A stretch of DNA of 64,000 nucleotides. Source: Anaeramoeba ignava. Its lineage: Eukaryota > Metamonada > Anaeramoebidae. Positions within the stretch are counted from its first letter, which is position 1. The number at the start of each line of letters is the position of its first letter. The notes under the pieces were generated by a model. That model had not been told where the DNA came from, searched no databases, and worked only from the letters and a program-made list of their open reading frames with translations. The stretch covers positions 1 through 64,000 of the forward strand of contig JAPDFW010000143.1 of the NCBI GenBank assembly GCA_028826165.1, in the 5' to 3' direction. Position numbers and translations under genes: made by a program. Below, piece after piece: positions 60,314-64,000 of the stretch.

Positions 60314-62170
60314 TCATTTACGTTCTCCTAAATTATTTCCTTTAGGATCAAGAAAATTCTCAATAACAGCTTTGACAACATTATCCAAAATTGATCTAAT
60401 TTTCTCAGGATCATCTTTACCAGACATTTCAATATAATACTTGATTTTAGGTTCAGTTCCTGAAGTTCTAAGAGTAACAATACAACCATTATCAAGAGTA
60501 AAGGTGATCATTTGGGAACTTTTGCTGCAAGGAAGAATAGGAACCAAATCAGGTTTTGAATTGTCATAACAAACAGTCAAATCTCTTATGAATTTAATAG
60601 GAAAATCACCGCAGAATTTAGGATAATTTCCATCATTTCTAATCTTGTTGAAAATCGAGGAGATTGTGACAGGATCGTAACAGAAAAAATAACTGTTTTC
60701 AAAAATAAAATGTCCGTATTTTTGGTGAATTCGGGACAATTTTTCGGTTAAATCCATTCCAAATCCGGCAAGATAATTTGCCATTTGGGAAATAAGAACA
60801 GCAGCACTAATACCGTCTTTATCTGGTACAATAAGACTTGACATGTAACCGATGCTTTCCTCGAAACCAAATACGCAATGAAAACCTTTTTTCTCGAGAT
60901 CAAAACCTTTATTTGCGATCCACTTAAAACCAGTGAGAGTTTCTTCATATCGAATTCCTTCTGCTTGAGCAAACGCAGAGAGCATACCGGATGAGACAAC
61001 TGTTGAGACCATGAGGAGTTTGGAAGGATCGATGTCTTTGTTTGACTTCTTCAGGTTCATGAGAAGCCACCAAGCAAGAAGAATTCCGACGTCATTTCCA
61101 TGAAGAAATTTCCACTTTCCATGGGATTTTTCAACAACAGCAATACGATCCGCATCGGGGTCGTTAGCAAGAATGAGATCACAACCTGTTCTCTCTGCGG
61201 TTTCGATCGCGAGCTTGAGTGACTCTTTCCCTTCTTCAGGATTTGGATACTCGACAGTGGGGAATTCTGGGTCGGGTTCGACTTGTTCTTTGACAGGCTC
61301 GATTTTTTGGATATCACAAGCCTGACAAGCCTTCTTAAACCACCGGTACCCGACACCATGCATTGCTGTGTAGGTGATTTTGCGGTCTGTTTGGGGATTG
61401 CTTTTGTAGTTTGTTGGAAGTTGCGATTGAAGATATTCATAATATTTATGATCAAATTGATTTTCAATTAAATTGACAATTAAGGGGTTTTTTTTGAGAT
61501 CAATTTGCTCGATTTCCCAGATATCAAGATTGGCTTCTATGCATCTTGAAATACCGACATCATGCGGGGAGATGATCTGCGCGCCATTATCCCAATAAAC
61601 CTTATATCCGTTATCGTTTTTTGGATTATGAGAAGCTGTCACCATGACACCAGCGGCTGTCTTAAGTTGAGTTATAGCAAACGGTACAAAGGGCGTAGGT
61701 ACGGGTTCGCTATAATAAAACACCTTGATTTTTTGCGATGCGAAAATCCGTGCTGAAATCTCGGCAAAAGTCTGTGAATTATTCCGAGCATCGAATCCAA
61801 TCACAACTCCCAGTTCGCGTATTTTGTCCTTGAATTGCTCTTCTAAATATCTTACCAGTCCTTGCGCTGTTTGTGCTACAGTAATCTCGTTCATTTGTGA
61901 GTATCCTGCTCCCATCCTTGCTCTGAGCCCGGCTGTCCCGAACGATAGTCGTTGTCCAAATATTTTCTTTAATCCTTTTGTGTCATTTTTTGATACTAAT
62001 TCTTTAACTTCTTTTTTTGTTTCTTCGTTTTTATCAATTTTTAGCCATTTTTCTGCTTCTCTATATATTGATGTTTTGTATTTGTAGATTGCTATACCGC
62101 TTGCTATTGCTACTACTGCTCCTGCAACTGTTTTTTTGTTATTTTTGATGTAATTGAAAATGGATTGCAT
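60314..62170 (-). CDS. PGM2: PGM2-type phosphoglucomutase / phosphopentomutase with membrane anchor
   Basis: An intronless 618-residue frame from the ATG at 62170. Alpha-D-phosphohexomutase signatures are complete: FGTAGLRARMGAG, catalytic serine loop VMVTASHNPKNDNGYKVYW, metal loop NDPDADRIAV, sugar-binding GFEESIGY and C-terminal phosphate loop TLRTSGTEPKIKYY. The combination places it with PGM2/PGM2L1, which convert hexose- or pentose-1-phosphates to 6/5-phosphates. Unusual for the group, residues ~14-35 (TVAGAVVAIASGIAIYKYK) form a hydrophobic segment flanked by lysines, a likely N-terminal membrane anchor. The gene is richer in G and C at third positions than its neighbours, which suggests high expression or recent acquisition (not testable here). 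Confidence 0.93.
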   Translation of the reverse strand: MQSIFNYIKNNKKTVAGAVVAIASGIAIYKYKTSIYREAEKWLKIDKNEETKKEVKELVSKNDTKGLKKIFGQRLSFGTAGLRARMGAGYSQMNEITVAQTAQGLVRYLEEQFKDKIRELGVVIGFDARNNSQTFAEISARIFASQKIKVFYYSEPVPTPFVPFAITQLKTAAGVMVTASHNPKNDNGYKVYWDNGAQIISPHDVGISRCIEANLDIWEIEQIDLKKNPLIVNLIENQFDHKYYEYLQSQLPTNYKSNPQTDRKITYTAMHGVGYRWFKKACQACDIQKIEPVKEQVEPDPEFPTVEYPNPEEGKESLKLAIETAERTGCDLILANDPDADRIAVVEKSHGKWKFLHGNDVGILLAWWLLMNLKKSNKDIDPSKLLMVSTVVSSGMLSAFAQAEGIRYEETLTGFKWIANKGFDLEKKGFHCVFGFEESIGYMSSLIVPDKDGISAAVLISQMANYLAGFGMDLTEKLSRIHQKYGHFIFENSYFFCYDPVTISSIFNKIRNDGNYPKFCGDFPIKFIRDLTVCYDNSKPDLVPILPCSKSSQMITFTLDNGCIVTLRTSGTEPKIKYYIEMSGKDDPEKIRSILDNVVKAVIENFLDPKGNNLGERK

Positions 62171-62610
62171 TTTTTTTTTTCTTTTTTGAAAAATGAAAAA
62201 AAATTAAAAAAAAAAATAAATAAAAATCAAAATTCCACAAAAATTTTTCAAAAAGAAAAAAATTAACGAATTAAAAAAAAATAGCAAATAAGATTAAAAT
62301 TAAAAAAAAAATAAGATTAAGATTAAAAATAAAAATAAAATTAAAAATAAAATTAAAATTAAAATTAAAATAATAAAATTAAAATAAGATTAAAAAAAAG
62401 TGGAATAAAAATTTTCAATAAATTTTTCAAAAATAAAATCAAACTTAAATAAGATTAAAATTAAAAATAAAATAAAAAAATAAAAAAAATAAGATTACAA
62501 AAAGAACAAAAAGAAATTTTTCAAAAAAATCAAAAAATAAAAAATAAAAATAAAAAAAAAAAAATAAAAGAAAAAAAAAATAAAAGAAAAATAAAAGAAA
62601 AGAAAAGAAA
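62171..62610. other. A-rich intergenic region
   Basis: Nothing gene-like is seen. It holds AAAATTAAAAATAAAATTAA-type irregular A/T repeats, two AAGATTAAAATT clusters, and one ATGAAAAAAAATT unit (62189-62201) upstream of the PGM2 start. The single open frame across it is all Phe/Leu and an artefact of A-runs. Confidence 0.5.
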
Positions 62611-63264
62611 TCAATTATTAGCAACATATTCAACAGCATTAGCAATCAATCGAGCACCATCAGAAGAACTAAGCCAACAAGTAGGATTAACCTTATTAGA
62701 AACTGGCCAAATATTAAGAACAACAACAATACCGAAACCTTCCTTCATTCTTTTCTCAGAAACCAAGTGATTTCCGTTATCCCATTTAGCAATTAATTTA
62801 GCATTAGGATCCAAATCAGAACTTATATGGGCTGAATTTTTTCCACCATCAAAAGATCTAACACCTTGAATAATTGGATGATCTTGATCAACAATATCCC
62901 CCAATTTATGTCTTTCGCCGGAAACATTAACTCCACGTGTTACTGGGAAAAATGATTCTTCAGCTATTCTGCCTTGTAAAATATAGTGCTTTACATCCTC
63001 AATTAGCACTGAACTTCCTACTACTAATCCTTTTCCTGATTCAACATATTCTGCTAAGTTGTTCCCTATTTGGATTGGATCTTGATACCCGTCAAAATAT
63101 GAATATGTGAAGATTCCATCAAATTGCATTAGTTTTTCTATTGTGGGTGTTTCGTTGCATACAAATAATATTTCAACATCTTTGATTCCTGTTGATTCAA
63201 TTGATTTCTTTACATCATTACTCCAATTAATATTATCGTTTGCAACTAAAAGAGCGATTTTCAA
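62611..63264 (-). CDS. GATase-like (ThuA-type) protein, first exon outside the window
   Basis: The frame gives 217 residues: KIALLVANDN, VKKSIESTG, DVEILFVCNET, FDGIFTYSYFDGYQD, LAEYVESGKGLVVGS, HPIIQGVRSFDGG, LIAKWDNGNHLV, EGFGIVVVLNIWP and DGARLIANAVEYVAN. This is the Rossmann-like fold of the class I glutamine-amidotransferase/ThuA superfamily. The usual nucleophile cysteine is absent from the VVGSSV elbow, so catalysis is doubtful. There is no ATG at the 5' end: the frame opens with TTG directly after AAAAAAAAG, a 3' splice site, and is preceded by satellite. The initiating exon therefore must lie past 64000. A short exon carrying only a few codons would complete it. Confidence 0.6.
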   Translation of the reverse strand: MKIALLVANDNINWSNDVKKSIESTGIKDVEILFVCNETPTIEKLMQFDGIFTYSYFDGYQDPIQIGNNLAEYVESGKGLVVGSSVLIEDVKHYILQGRIAEESFFPVTRGVNVSGERHKLGDIVDQDHPIIQGVRSFDGGKNSAHISSDLDPNAKLIAKWDNGNHLVSEKRMKEGFGIVVVLNIWPVSNKVNPTCWLSSSDGARLIANAVEYVANN

Positions 63265-64000
63265 CTTTTTTTTATATAAATCAAATCAAATTAAATCAAA
63301 TTAAATTAAATTAAAATAAAATATTATTAAATATTATTAAATTAAATATTATTAAATTAAATATTATTAAATATTATTAAATTAAATATTTATAAATTAA
63401 ATATTTATAAATTAAATATTATTAAATATTATTAAATATTATTAAATATTTATAAATTATATAATTATAAATTAAATATTTATAAATTAAATATTTATAA
63501 ATTAAATATTTATAAATTAAATATTTATAAATTAAATATTATTAAATTAAATATTAATAAATTAAATATTATTAAATATTTATAAATTAAATAATTTTGA
63601 ATTAAATATTTTAAATTAAAAATATTAAATTAAATATTTATAAATTAAATATTATTGAATTAAATATTTATTAAATTAAATATTAAATTAAATATTAAAT
63701 ATTTATAAATTAAATATTTTGGATTAAATATTATTAAATTAAATATTAATAAATTAAATATTATTAAATTAAATATTAATAAATATTATTAAATTAAATA
63801 TTATTAAATTAAATATTATTGAATTAAATATTATTAAATTAAATATTTATAAATTAAATATTTTTAAATTAAATATTATTAAATTAAATATTTATTAAAT
63901 TAAATATTTTTGGATTAAATATTTATAAATCAAATTGAATTAAATATTATTAAATTAAATATTATTAAATATTATTAAATTAAATATTATTAAATTAAAT
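63265..64000 (-). repeat. Satellite (ATTAAATATT family), probably intron of the last gene
   Basis: From about 63290 to the window edge the plus strand is AAATTAAATATTATT and AAATTAAATATTTAT in mixed order. It starts right beside the inferred splice acceptor at 63265 and runs off the end. Confidence 0.7.

Overview
The window is AT-rich nuclear DNA of a unicellular eukaryote. The evidence is GT-AG introns in conserved genes (Rab7, SAR1, YAK1, eS27, ArfGAP), the standard code with TAA and TGA stops, polyasparagine/glutamine tracts and very A/T-rich intergenic DNA. The RCC1-BTB, BTB-BACK-TLDc and Ig-like-repeat/BTB genes, a divergent actin, and a nitroreductase with a presequence-like N-terminus would fit an anaerobic amoeboid protist such as Anaeramoeba. 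That assignment is inference only; dictyostelid-like amoebae are the main alternative.

Layout. 1-10.1 kb: a decayed plus-strand gene, then a minus-strand cluster holding a broken Ig-like-repeat/BTB gene, an intact RCC1-BTB-BTB gene, a divergent actin and a BTB-BACK-TLDc gene. 10.3-14.0 kb: DUF445 membrane protein (+), ArfGAP (-), nitroreductase (+). 14.2-22.5 kb: one large minus-strand gene with an RPA70N-like OB fold, huge N/Q/L/E repeats, a C-terminal zinc finger and a 3.77-kb satellite-filled intron. 22.5-31 kb: Lines-like protein (-), Rab7 (+), Hsp110 (+). 31-39.6 kb: YAK1-type DYRK kinase and SAR1 GTPase (both -). 39.8-48.9 kb: a giant acidic low-complexity protein, an SP-RING/LC8 fusion and an S/R/Q-repeat coiled-coil protein (all -). 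49.1-52.7 kb: ribosomal protein eS27 and a coiled-coil GRAM protein (+). 53-60 kb: DTWD1 tRNA-modifying enzyme (-) and an MST/STE20-like probable pseudokinase (+). 60.3-64 kb: PGM2-type phosphohexomutase and the 3' part of a GATase-like gene whose first exon lies beyond the window.

Three themes cut across the genes. (1) Long introns are filled with short-period satellites whose unit differs from gene to gene, and related hexamers run through exons as Asn/Gln repeats. (2) Nearly every start codon follows a T-tract carrying repeated CAT (TTTTTCAT units), in both orientations at divergent promoters. (3) Several well-conserved genes carry single-base frame breaks, mostly in homopolymers, which looks more like assembly error than decay, although the first two genes may be true pseudogenes.

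The genes do not form one pathway. Membrane traffic (Rab7, SAR1, ArfGAP, GRAM), protein folding (Hsp110), translation and tRNA modification (eS27, DTWD1), carbohydrate metabolism (PGM2) and signalling (YAK1, MST-like) are represented, as expected of a normal gene-dense nuclear segment. Exon joins were made by eye from splice signals and reading frame; no similarity search was run.
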